Part shown: positions 34,146 to 42,425 of the stretch, in pieces
Position numbering within the stretch: the first letter of the stretch is position 1
Layout of the letters: each line of letters begins with the position of its first letter
Source of the DNA: Streptomyces sp. GESEQ-35
GTDB lineage: Bacteria; Actinomycetota; Actinomycetes; Streptomycetales; Streptomycetaceae
Reading direction: 5' to 3'
NCBI RefSeq assembly: GCF_017948485.1
Contig: NZ_JAFFSX010000005.1
Coordinates: 393,118-457,117, forward strand
Length of the DNA: 64,000 bases
Made by a program: the position numbers and the translations under genes
Notes under the pieces: model-generated
What the model was told of the DNA's origin: nothing
Databases searched by the model: none
What the model saw: only the letters and a program-made list of their open reading frames with translations

Positions 34146-34175
34146 CGGCGGATCTCAGCTCCACGTGACGGCGGA
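34133..34175. repeat. 20-bp tandem duplication at convergent gene ends
   Basis: CAGCTCCACGTGACGGCGGA occurs at 34133-34152 and 34156-34175 (period 23 nt). The first copy supplies the MarR stop codon, and the second supplies the final residues (AVTWS on the minus strand) of the mycothiol-family gene, whose TCA stop is at 34155-34157. Confidence 0.85.
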
Positions 34176-34895
34176 CTTCTCCCGCCACAGCGCGGTGAGT
34201 GAGGCGTCGCCGGTGACGGCGGGAAACGGCAGCCGGTTCCAGAGGGACAGATAGAGCCGAGCCGCCGGACCGCTGATCTCGCAGTCGGCGGCCGGGACGC
34301 TGTCGCGGGCGGCCGCGGGCGGCTCCGGAGACAGTCGTACGGTCCACACCGCGCCGTCCGTGTCCGTCGCCCGTACCCGCAGCACTCGGGGCTCATCGGT
34401 GCGGACGGCGCTCCTGCGTCGGGCGTGGAAGCCGAGCAGCAGCTCGTCGATGCCGTCCACCGCGAAGCCGGGGTCGATCTCGGACGGCGTACGGCCGCGG
34501 GCCAGCTCGGCGTCGAAACGGTGCACGGTGGTCTCGTGCGCCTGCCTCCGCGCCCAGAACGCGAGCGGCGACGGCGCGGGGAGGAAATGCCAGCACTGCA
34601 CGTCGGGTGCGGCAGAGGTGAGGGTGTCGACGAGATTCCGGTGCCCCTCGCGGAACCAGGCCACGAGGTCGGTCCCGTCGAGGTCGGGCAGACCGCCGTC
34701 GGGGTGGTACGACGTGTGTCCCTCGGCCACGAAGGCCGCCGCCCAGCGATGCACCATCCCCGTGTGTCGCAGCAGGTCCCGCACCTGCCAGTCCGGGCAG
34801 GTCGGCACCTTCGCGTCGGTCCCCGCCTCCTCGGCGGCCGCGGCCAGCAACCGGCCCTCCCGGTCCACGGTCCCTACGAACTCGGGTGTCTCCAT
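34155..34895 (-). CDS. Maleylpyruvate isomerase family mycothiol-dependent enzyme
   Basis: 246 residues. The N-terminal DinB-like four-helix domain (1-150) has VPTCPDWQVRDLLRHTGMVHRWAAAFV and FWARRQAHETTVHRFDAELA, the His ligand pattern of the MDMPI-N domain; the C-terminal part (VLRVRATDTDGAVWTVRL, ADCEISGPAARLYLSLWNR) is the sterol-carrier-like MDMPI-C domain. Family members use mycothiol as thiol cofactor for isomerisation or transfer. The actual reaction is unknown. It converges on MarR and diverges from the methyltransferase. Confidence 0.88.
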   Translation of the reverse strand: METPEFVGTVDREGRLLAAAAEEAGTDAKVPTCPDWQVRDLLRHTGMVHRWAAAFVAEGHTSYHPDGGLPDLDGTDLVAWFREGHRNLVDTLTSAAPDVQCWHFLPAPSPLAFWARRQAHETTVHRFDAELARGRTPSEIDPGFAVDGIDELLLGFHARRRSAVRTDEPRVLRVRATDTDGAVWTVRLSPEPPAAARDSVPAADCEISGPAARLYLSLWNRLPFPAVTGDASLTALWREKSAVTWS

Positions 34896-35030
34896 GGGCC
34901 GAGTGTGCCGTATGGAGTGCGGTCGAGGGGAAGAGCGCAGCGGCCGGCTGCCGGGTTCCCGGAGAACGCCGTGCGTGGACCTTAGGCTGCCCTCGGCCCC
35001 GTCGGGGTTTCGCGGAACGGAGGAGTGCCG

Positions 35031-35711
35031 ATGGGCGAGCGGGATCGGGACGCGTCACTGGCTCGGTGGCAGCGGCGTCACTGGCAACGGACGTACGCCG
35101 GTCATCCGGGCATGTACGGCGAAGAGCCGTCCGCTCCCGCGACGCACGCCGCCGCGATCTTCCGGCGGACCGGGGCGAGGGAGGTGCTGGAGCTGGGCGC
35201 GGGCCACGGACGGGACGCCCTGTACTTCGCCCGCGAGGGCTTCGCCGTGCAGGCCACGGATTTCAGCACCGAGGGCCTGGAGCAACTCCGCGCCAGGGCG
35301 GCCGAGTCCGGCCTGTCGGTGACGACGACGGTCCACGACGTACGCGAGCCCCTGCCGCTGCCCGACGCGTCGGTGGACGGGGCGTTCGCGCACATGCTGA
35401 TGTGCATGGCCCTGTCCACGCAGGAGATCCACGCGCTCGTCACCGAGGTCCGCCGCGTACTGCGCCCGGGCGGCGCCCTCGTCTACACCGTCCGCCACAT
35501 CGGTGACGCCCACTACGGCCTCGGCGTCTCCCACGGCGACGACATCTTCGAGCAAGGCGGCTTCGCGGTGCACTTCTTCGACCGCACGCTGGTGGAGGAG
35601 CTGGCGGAGGGCTGGGAAGGGGTCGACGTGTACGCCTTCGAGGAGGGCGAACTGCCGCGCCGGCTGTGGCGGGTGACGCAGCGGTTGCCGAGTCCCTCGG
35701 TCTCGGAGTAG
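35031..35711 (+). CDS. Class I SAM-dependent methyltransferase
   Basis: 226 residues. SAM-binding motif I is VLELGAGHGRDALYFA, motif II around VQATDFSTEGLEQLRARA, and motif IV-like DASVDGAFAHMLMCM, followed by VRRVLRPGGALVYTVRH. The architecture fits small-molecule methyltransferases of the Methyltransf_11/25 type. GGAGG (35019-35023) is 7 nt before ATG 35031, better than the in-frame GTG at 35025. Substrate unknown. Confidence 0.88.
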   Translation: MGERDRDASLARWQRRHWQRTYAGHPGMYGEEPSAPATHAAAIFRRTGAREVLELGAGHGRDALYFAREGFAVQATDFSTEGLEQLRARAAESGLSVTTTVHDVREPLPLPDASVDGAFAHMLMCMALSTQEIHALVTEVRRVLRPGGALVYTVRHIGDAHYGLGVSHGDDIFEQGGFAVHFFDRTLVEELAEGWEGVDVYAFEEGELPRRLWRVTQRLPSPSVSE

Positions 35712-35782
35712 GGGGCGTCGGTGGGGACTTGCACGATCTTGTTGCGTACGTGGTTGCAGTGAACCGTTGAGATACTCCGGCC

Positions 35783-36313
35783 ATGGGAGGAACAGGTGGG
35801 CGGGCGGACGGGATGCAGCTGGGTCAGGTGGCGCGGGCGATCGTGTCGGACGCTCCCGCGGAGTGGGTGTTGCGTCCTGCTGAGCCGGCGGATGTCGAGG
35901 CGATCGCGGAGCTGCGGGCAACCGTGATGCGCCCGGACCTGGAGCGGTTGGGACGGTTCGACGAGCATCGGGTCCGGCAGCGGCTGCGGGATTCCTTCTC
36001 CCCGCAGCACACGTCGGTCGTCGTGGCCGAGGGCGCCTTCGCGGGCTGTGTCACGGTGCGCCCGGCCGAGGACGGGCGGTGGCTGGAGCACTTCTATCTC
36101 GCTCCGGGCCTCCAGGGCCGGGGGCTCGGGTCGGCTGTCCTGCGCACACTGCTGAAGCAGATCGACGCCGACCACGTGCTCGTCCGCCTGAATGTCCTGC
36201 GGGGCAGCGCCGCCCGGCGACTGTACGAGCGCCACGGGTTCACCGTGGAGGCTCAGGATCCGATCGACGTCTATATGGTGCGCCGGCCGGGTGCGGCCGC
36301 CCTCGGAACGTGA
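35783..36313 (+). CDS. GNAT family N-acetyltransferase
   Basis: 176 residues. The GNAT fold runs from WVLRPAEPADVEAIAELRATV to the end, with the acetyl-CoA loop LEHFYLAPGLQGRGLGSAVLRTLL (Q/RxxGxG/A as QGRGLG) and the final strand LYERHGFTVEAQDPIDVYMVR. ATG 35783 is uncertain; ATG 35813 would also leave the domain intact, and neither has a good ribosome site. It overlaps the membrane acyltransferase tail to tail by 43 nt. Confidence 0.88.
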   Translation: MGGTGGRADGMQLGQVARAIVSDAPAEWVLRPAEPADVEAIAELRATVMRPDLERLGRFDEHRVRQRLRDSFSPQHTSVVVAEGAFAGCVTVRPAEDGRWLEHFYLAPGLQGRGLGSAVLRTLLKQIDADHVLVRLNVLRGSAARRLYERHGFTVEAQDPIDVYMVRRPGAAALGT

Positions 36314-37374
36314 AAGGGACTTCGCCGGAAGGCCCAGGTGATCCTTGGTTCCAAGGCGAAGCGGAAGACGTGCCGTACGGGCGGGGTGCACAGCACGGTG
36401 ACGATGCCGGCCGCCACCACGGTGACGGCGATCGCGCCCAGCGGCCGATGGACCCAGGCCGGGTCGTACCAGCCCCAGAACTTGGCGCCCTGAGCCACGA
36501 ACCCGTGCAGCAGATAGCCGTACAAGGTGCCCGCGCCCAGCACGGTGAACCACATGCGCCGTCCGGGCACCCAGGCGAGGAAACAGGCGACCAGAAGCAG
36601 CGAGCAGCCGAAGGTGACCAGCGTCATGACGGGCCCGTACCAGGCCGGTGCGCCGAGTTCCTGGGCGCTGTCACGGTGGTAGAACCAGGCGCCGCTCATC
36701 CGCGGCACCGCCCAGTACGCCGCGACGAACGCACACATGAACACCGGCACGGCCAGCATGCGTACCTCGGGGCGGCGGACCAGCCGGAAGTGCTCGGGTT
36801 TCAGGGACAGGCCCAACACGAAGTACGGCAGGAACTGCATGGTGCGCTGAAGATCGAGGTCCTTGCCGATGGCCGGCGCCATCGTCGCGAGCATCGCGAC
36901 GGCGAGCGCGACCGGCAGGGGCCGGCGCACCAATCGCCACAGCGGGGTGGTCAGCCGCCAGACGAACAGCGCCGCGAGGAACCATGTCAGATACAGGGGA
37001 TCCAGCAAGCTCACCGGGCGGTCCGGAACCTGGTCGGTCCACCTGGTGAAGAGGGTGTACGCCGTCTCGAAGATGACATAGGGGACGAAGACACCGGTCA
37101 CCAGCCGCTTGAGCCGCTCCGGGCTCGCATCGAAACCGCGGGAGAAATAGCCGGAGATGACGATGAACGCCGGCATATGGAAGGCGTACACGAGCGTGTA
37201 GAGCGCCGTGACGCTCCGGCTTCCGTCGCGTAGCGGCTCCCATGCGTGGCCCATCGCCACCAGCACGATCGCCAGGTACTTGGCGTTGTCGAAGAACGCG
37301 TCGCGCTGCTTCGTCCCCTCGTGCGCCGGGGGCATGGCGCGATCGTGCGCGGTGTCCGTTGCCTGGGTCACCAC
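36271..37374 (-). CDS. Membrane acyltransferase 3 family protein
   Basis: 367 residues with about ten membrane helices, of the fucose 4-O-acetylase/OafA type. The first segment QRDAFFDNAKYLAIVLVAMGHAWEPL carries the catalytic-type His in GHAW, and FHMPAFIVISGYFSR is the second conserved region. Such proteins transfer acetyl or other acyl groups to exported sugars or lipids. GTG 37374 has GGGGA just upstream. It converges on the GNAT gene with a 43-nt overlap. Confidence 0.88.
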   Translation of the reverse strand: MVTQATDTAHDRAMPPAHEGTKQRDAFFDNAKYLAIVLVAMGHAWEPLRDGSRSVTALYTLVYAFHMPAFIVISGYFSRGFDASPERLKRLVTGVFVPYVIFETAYTLFTRWTDQVPDRPVSLLDPLYLTWFLAALFVWRLTTPLWRLVRRPLPVALAVAMLATMAPAIGKDLDLQRTMQFLPYFVLGLSLKPEHFRLVRRPEVRMLAVPVFMCAFVAAYWAVPRMSGAWFYHRDSAQELGAPAWYGPVMTLVTFGCSLLLVACFLAWVPGRRMWFTVLGAGTLYGYLLHGFVAQGAKFWGWYDPAWVHRPLGAIAVTVVAAGIVTVLCTPPVRHVFRFALEPRITWAFRRSPFHVPRAAAPGRRTI

Positions 37375-37758
37375 ATCGTCCCCTGCGAACTCCGTGGGGA
37401 ACGCACGCAGCCCGATACGGGTCTGGCCGGTGTGACTGCTGTGACTGCTGTGGCAAGGCGACGCGACATCCGGGACGCCTCACCGTTTCTGGGCGAGGCA
37501 AACCTGCGCAGTTGTACTCCGTACTGTGCAACTTCGTTTGATGCTTCACACCGCTTACGTTGGCCGGCTGTGCGCGCCACGCACGTGGTGGCAAGTCCGG
37601 CCCCCAGCAGGTGAGTTCTTTTCAGTGGGACAAATATCACAACACGCGCATCGGCGCTAAAGTGCGTTTACGCAGCCGAATGTGCTGTGTACACGTTTCA
37701 TGATCGGTCGTGCTGCCCTGGGGAGGGCTCAGCACTGGCCGGCGCGCTGGGGGGCGAC
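37375..37758. other. Intergenic region before the TerD-nuclease gene
   Basis: 384 nt without a convincing gene, visibly richer in A and T than its surroundings. It contains an imperfect inverted repeat AGTTGTAC/GTGCAACT (37510-37517, 37526-37533) and a perfect GTGTACAC palindrome (37687-37694). It must hold the promoter of the TerD-nuclease gene and that of the divergent acyltransferase, but no clear -35/-10 pair could be fixed. Confidence 0.5.
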
Positions 37759-39789
37759 ATGCTGGAGATGGTGAAGGGCGCCAATGTCGGGCTGGGGGCT
37801 CTGAGCGAGGACGTCGGGTCTGTGGTGCTGAGTCTGTCCTGGTGCAGTGCCATGGCAGACGGGGACGCAGACGTTTCCGTACTGCTGTTGGATGCGGACG
37901 GCAAGGTGCGCAGTGATGCGGACTTCTTCTTCTACAACAACCCGACCGCAGCTGATGGCAGCGTGCAGTTGCTCGGCAAAGTACCGACCGCCAACGGCAG
38001 CGAGGACCGCATCAGCCTTGATCTGTCCGCGATGGCGGCGGAGGTGGAGCGCGTGGTCGTGGCCGCGAGCCGCTACGGGAGCGCACGCTTTGGCGATCTG
38101 GACGACTTGCGGGTGACAATCGCCGACCGTACGGGCGAGGCTCTCCTCGGGTTTTCCATCGCCGACGCGGGGTCGGAGAGCGCGTTCATCTTCGGGGAGC
38201 TGTACCGGAGGGCCGGCGAGTGGAAGTTCCGTGCTGTCGGCCAGGGATACGAGACCGGATTGGCGGGTCTGGCCACAGACTTCGGCATTGACGTGGACGA
38301 CGACCCCGAGGAAGCCGATGCGGAGGAGTCGCGGCAGCTTGTGGCGGGTGCGGGCTCGACGCCCTCCGCGATGGTTGGCGAGGACCCGGCCGCCGAAAGC
38401 GCGGTGACCGTACCAACACAACTCGTGGCTCCCGAAGCCGCTGCCGAGAAGAAGCGGCGTCCTCGAACCGCCAAGAAGAAGGTCACTCTTCCCAAGACGC
38501 TTCGGAAGTCGCTCGCTGAGAGCGACACGTGGCGGCAGGCCCGGCTGTTCCCGGCGTCCACCCTCAAGAACGACGGGGAGCGGGAGATGCGGGCGACATC
38601 CGTCCTGCTCTCGGTGATGGCCCAGGTACCGGAGTTCGGGCGCCGGCTCACCGCAGCATTCGGCGCCCCTGCCGGTCGGATGGAGACCTTCACCGAAGTC
38701 TCCCTGCCGCACGGGGACACTCCCAAGCGCCCGGACGGAGTCATCCGCGTCGAGCGCGCGGGCAAACTGTGGACCGCCTTGGTGGAAACCAAGACCAACG
38801 GCAACCCGCTGAAGGCCGAGCAGGTACAGGACTACGTGGACATCGCAGCCCGGCGCGGCTACGAAGCCGTGATCACGCTGACCAACGACGTTGAACTCGA
38901 GGGCAGACCGCTCGTCGACGTGAAGATCGACAAGCGGCGAAAGAACAAGGTCACCCTCTGGCACCTTTCCTGGGCGGAGGTCGCTCACCAGGCGCAGATG
39001 TTGATTCGCCACGAAGGCGTCAGTAACGCGGCCCACGCTTGGCTCCTCCACGAGCTGCTGCACTATCTCCAGCACGAGAACTCCGGCTGCCATGGTTTCC
39101 AGAACATGGGCCCGGCCTGGGTTCCGGTGCGCAGGGGGATCGAGGAAGAGACGCTCTGCCAGGGCGATCAACGGGCCGTGGCAGTGGTCGAGAGCTGGGA
39201 ACGGCTCGTGCGGCAAGTGTGCTTGCGGTTGGGCGGCGAACTGGGGCAGAAGGTTCTGCCCGTGCAGCGCGCCAAGCGCGGCACTGATCCTCAGACCCGC
39301 CGCGCCACACTGGCAGACGGCTTCTGCGAGAACGGCCGCCTGAACGCCGAACTCCGCATCGACGGCACACCGGGCATCATGACCATCGTCGCCGACCTGT
39401 GTACCGGCAAGCTACGCATGTCGATCGAGGTGCCTGCGCCGGAGCAGGGCTACCCGCTCACCTGGGCCAAGCGCCTGATTCGCCAGCTCGCCGAAGCGCC
39501 CGCCGATCTCCACGTCGAGACCCTCGTCGAGAGCCAGGGCGTGGGGCCGCGTGCCACCCTGGAACGGCTGCGCCCCGAACCGGCCGACATCCTTCCCAAA
39601 GACGGCTCCCCGGTTGCCGGCTTTCGCCTGACCCTCGTCAAGGGCATGGGCAGCACCCGTGGCAATGCCGAGTCCGGCTTCATCCGCAGTGTCGACGACG
39701 CCGTGGACCGCTTCTACGCCCACGTCGTCGTGCATCTGGAACGCCGTCAGACCCGCCGACCGCAACTCGTCGAGGCCGCGATCGCGTGA
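37759..39789 (+). CDS. TerD domain fused to a PD-(D/E)XK-like nuclease domain
   Basis: 676 residues. Residues 1-180 are a TerD domain: MVKGANVGLGALSEDV, then the calcium-site region VLLLDADGKVRSDADFFFYNNP and DRISLDLSAMAAEVERVVVAAS. An acidic, then Lys-rich linker (about 180-270, EKKRRPRTAKKK) follows. Residues 270-440 resemble a restriction-type nuclease core: Pro325-Asp326 in KRPDGVIRVE, then Glu343-Thr-Lys345 in LVETKTNG, and the Gln/Tyr helix KAEQVQDYVDIAARRGY. A roughly 230-residue C-terminal domain is unassigned. GGGGGG precedes ATG 37759. Ter proteins serve metal and phage stress responses, so damage sensing or defence is plausible but unproven. Confidence 0.78.
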   Translation: MLEMVKGANVGLGALSEDVGSVVLSLSWCSAMADGDADVSVLLLDADGKVRSDADFFFYNNPTAADGSVQLLGKVPTANGSEDRISLDLSAMAAEVERVVVAASRYGSARFGDLDDLRVTIADRTGEALLGFSIADAGSESAFIFGELYRRAGEWKFRAVGQGYETGLAGLATDFGIDVDDDPEEADAEESRQLVAGAGSTPSAMVGEDPAAESAVTVPTQLVAPEAAAEKKRRPRTAKKKVTLPKTLRKSLAESDTWRQARLFPASTLKNDGEREMRATSVLLSVMAQVPEFGRRLTAAFGAPAGRMETFTEVSLPHGDTPKRPDGVIRVERAGKLWTALVETKTNGNPLKAEQVQDYVDIAARRGYEAVITLTNDVELEGRPLVDVKIDKRRKNKVTLWHLSWAEVAHQAQMLIRHEGVSNAAHAWLLHELLHYLQHENSGCHGFQNMGPAWVPVRRGIEEETLCQGDQRAVAVVESWERLVRQVCLRLGGELGQKVLPVQRAKRGTDPQTRRATLADGFCENGRLNAELRIDGTPGIMTIVADLCTGKLRMSIEVPAPEQGYPLTWAKRLIRQLAEAPADLHVETLVESQGVGPRATLERLRPEPADILPKDGSPVAGFRLTLVKGMGSTRGNAESGFIRSVDDAVDRFYAHVVVHLERRQTRRPQLVEAAIA

Positions 39790-39896
39790 TGAGCGCGCTG
39801 CTCGCTGTCTTGGAACACTGCTGGCCCAACGCGGGCAATGGCAGCAGCGGCGGCCCGGCCGAGGCGCATCCCGGGTGATCCGCGGGAGGGCAGGGA

Positions 39897-41096
39897 TCAG
39901 CGCTCTGCCGCACGTCGTGTGCTGAATCCGATGACGGCTGCGGTGGCGGCAAGGACTGCCACGCTGGTGAGGGCGGCAGGGAGGGAGAACCAGTCCGCCA
40001 TGAACCCGATGGCGGGTGGGCCGAGGAGCATGCCGCCGTAGCCGAGCGTGGACGCGATCGCGACTCCGTCGGGGCCGGCGAGTGCACCGGCGCGTTCGAC
40101 GGCTACGGGGAAGAGGTTGGCGAGGCCGAGGCCGGTGATCACGAAGCCGAGGAGGGCGGCCCACAGGGCGGGAGCGAGCGCGCCGAGCAACATGCCGGCC
40201 GCGGCGGTCGTGCCGCCGTACACCAACGTGCGGGTCTGGCCGATGCGTTCGAGCAGCTGTGTGCCGGTGAGCCGCCCGATGGTCATGGCGAGCGCGAAGC
40301 AGGAGTAGCCGATCGCCGCGACGCCCGCCGTCGCGTGCAGGTCCTGCTCCAGGTGCAGCGCGCTCCAGTCGGCCAGGGCTCCCTCGCCGTAGGCCGTGCA
40401 CAGTGCGATCAGGCCGAAGGTGATGACGAGCCCTCGGGTGCGGGTGTCCAGGCGGCGCGGCGCGGGCTTCTCCTGCGAGGCGCTCTCCGCGGGTGCCGGG
40501 GGCCGGATGCGCAGCAGGGAGCGGCCCGCGAGGGTGGTGACGAGCAGTCCGATCACGGTGAGGCCGAGCAGATGTTCCGTAGGGGACAGCGCTCCGGCGA
40601 CGAGCCCGCCGAGACCCGCGCCGACCATGCCACCGAGGCTGAAGGCCGCATGGAAGCTGGGCATGATGGGCCGTTGCAGAGTTCTCACCAGGTCGACTGC
40701 CGCGCTGTTGAAGGCGACATTTATCCCGCCGTATGCCATGCCGAACAGGAGCAGGACGGTACCGAGGGCCAGTGCCGAGTGGGTGAGCGGTGGTAGCGCG
40801 ACGCTGAGGGAGAGCAGGATTCCGCAGATCACGGTCATGCGGTGGCTGCCGTAGCGGCGGCAGAGGCGGCCGGTGACCATCATCGTGACCACCGCGCCGG
40901 CGGACACGCCGAGGAGGGCGAGGCCGAGGGTGGTGGCGGAGGCGCCGGTCTGCTCTTTGATCGCGGGGATGCGGACGACCCAGCCGGCGAAGATGAGGCC
41001 GTCCAGGGCGAAGAAGACGGTGAGAGTGATGCGGAGCTTGGTGAGGGTGTTGGCCGGCACGGCGTTGTGCCTTCGGATTTTGTTTATTAGCGGCAC
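39897..41096 (-). CDS. MFS transporter
   Basis: 399 residues with 12 helices. LRITLTVFFALDGLIFAGWVVRIPAIKEQTG starts helix 1, MTGRLCRRYGSHRMTVICGI is the motif A loop between helices 2 and 3, and the second half begins near LDTRTRGLVITFGLIALCTAYGEGALADWSALHL. It resembles the FucP/YbjJ-type MFS group. GTG 41096 is preferred because TAGCCT (minus strand, 41108-41103) ends 6 nt before it with TTGCCC 17 nt further up, a leaderless arrangement; GTG 41060 with AAGG is the alternative. Divergent from a LysR gene. Confidence 0.9.
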   Translation of the reverse strand: MPLINKIRRHNAVPANTLTKLRITLTVFFALDGLIFAGWVVRIPAIKEQTGASATTLGLALLGVSAGAVVTMMVTGRLCRRYGSHRMTVICGILLSLSVALPPLTHSALALGTVLLLFGMAYGGINVAFNSAAVDLVRTLQRPIMPSFHAAFSLGGMVGAGLGGLVAGALSPTEHLLGLTVIGLLVTTLAGRSLLRIRPPAPAESASQEKPAPRRLDTRTRGLVITFGLIALCTAYGEGALADWSALHLEQDLHATAGVAAIGYSCFALAMTIGRLTGTQLLERIGQTRTLVYGGTTAAAGMLLGALAPALWAALLGFVITGLGLANLFPVAVERAGALAGPDGVAIASTLGYGGMLLGPPAIGFMADWFSLPAALTSVAVLAATAAVIGFSTRRAAER

Positions 41097-41408
41097 AAAC
41101 TCAGGCTAGGCGGGACGGGCAGCTGGGGCAAGGGCGTAGGCGGTCGCTGCGGGCGGCCGACGTCACGTCTGTACCACTGTGGCCGGGGACCAAGCAGGGG
41201 CAGGAAGCCGTCCTCGCAGTCCGTTGACACCCTTGCCCTCCCGCCCTGCGCCACGCGGCACGTGCACCGTTACGAACAAAGGGAGTTGGCCTGCGTACAG
41301 AGATGCCGTCGCCTCTTGGCGCAGCTGTGGATCCCGGCTATCCCGTGCGCTAGCGTGAGAAACCGGTCACAGGTGATGGGCACCCGTGGTGAGCGGGGGA
41401 GGTCGTCA
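41097..41408. other. Divergent promoter region, MFS / LysR
   Basis: 312 nt between the MFS and LysR genes. On the minus strand TTGCCC (41131-41126), 17 nt and TAGCCT (41108-41103) form a leaderless promoter for the MFS gene. On the plus strand TAGCGT (41351-41356) is a possible -10 for LysR. TTGACA at 41224-41229 has no matching -10. Nothing else codes here. Confidence 0.5.
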
Positions 41409-42374
41409 TTGACCCCGGCACAGCTGCGGGCCTTCGCGGCGACCGTCCGCCTTGGCTCCGTGAAGGGCGCGGCTGCCGATCTCGCCGTGACCGAGGCCGC
41501 CGTTTCCACACACATAGCGCATCTGCGCAGGGAACTCGGCGACAAGCTCTTCACCCGCACCCGCCACGGACTCGCGTTCACGCCCGGCGGGCTGCGGCTC
41601 GCCAGCCGTGCCACGGAGATGCTGGGGTTGCAGGACCTGACCGTCATCGAGGTGCGGCAGGCCGGCTCCGGACGGCGGCTGTTGCGCGTCGCCGCATCGA
41701 GCCTGTTCGCCGAGTACGCCGCCGCCGGTCTCATCGAGGTGTTCGCCCGGCGCGCCGACGACCTGGACGTCGAACTGAGCGTGCACGATCCGCAGAGGTT
41801 CGGGTCCCTGCTGGTGGCCCGAGCCGTCGACGTGGCCATCGGGCCTCCGCCCGCCACCGTCGGCGACGCCATGACCTGTACCCCCTTTCTGAATTACCAG
41901 GTGATCACGGTCGTGGGCCCCGACCATCCACTCGCGGTCGGCGGTGCCGGTGCCGGTGCCGCGGAGCTTCGTGAGCAGACCTGGCTGCTCGGTCCCTCGG
42001 CCGTCGGCAGGTTGGGCATGGTGCCCACCGTGCTGCGCCGACTGGGCGTCCCCGAGCACAACCAGCGCATCTTCCAGAGCCATGCCGCCGCCCTGGACGA
42101 AGCCAAGCGCGGCAAGGGCGTGGCCCTCGCGGTGGTGTTCGCCGTGGCGAAGGAGCTCGCCGACGGCGACCTCCAGCAGCTCAACGGTCCCCAGCTGCCC
42201 GCCCGCGGTTCCTGGAACCTGCTCGCCCTCGCCGACCGCGAGACGACGCCGGCCGCCGCCGAGCTGCGGCGCTTCGTCACCACGCCCCGCGCCACCCAGG
42301 CCATGCTGCGCGGCGCGAATGGTGTCACCGCGGGCCGCTTCCGGCCGGCCATTCACGTGACCCTGTGGAGTTGA
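41409..42374 (+). CDS. LysR family transcriptional regulator
   Basis: About 321 residues. The winged helix-turn-helix is LTPAQLRAFAATVRLGSVKGAAADLAVTEAAVSTHIAHLRRELGDKLFTRTRHG, followed by a two-lobed effector domain (LLRVAASSLFAEYAAAGLIEVFARR; DVAIGPPPATVGDAM; QVITVVGPDHPLAV). TTG 41409 is chosen for its strong GGGGGAGG site 6 nt upstream; an in-frame ATG at 41376 is the alternative. Divergent from the MFS gene, which it likely controls. Confidence 0.88.
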   Translation: MTPAQLRAFAATVRLGSVKGAAADLAVTEAAVSTHIAHLRRELGDKLFTRTRHGLAFTPGGLRLASRATEMLGLQDLTVIEVRQAGSGRRLLRVAASSLFAEYAAAGLIEVFARRADDLDVELSVHDPQRFGSLLVARAVDVAIGPPPATVGDAMTCTPFLNYQVITVVGPDHPLAVGGAGAGAAELREQTWLLGPSAVGRLGMVPTVLRRLGVPEHNQRIFQSHAAALDEAKRGKGVALAVVFAVAKELADGDLQQLNGPQLPARGSWNLLALADRETTPAAAELRRFVTTPRATQAMLRGANGVTAGRFRPAIHVTLWS

Positions 42375-42425
42375 CCGGATCAGTCGGGACGCGGCCTCGG
42401 GCCGGCCACAGGGGGATCGGGCCGG

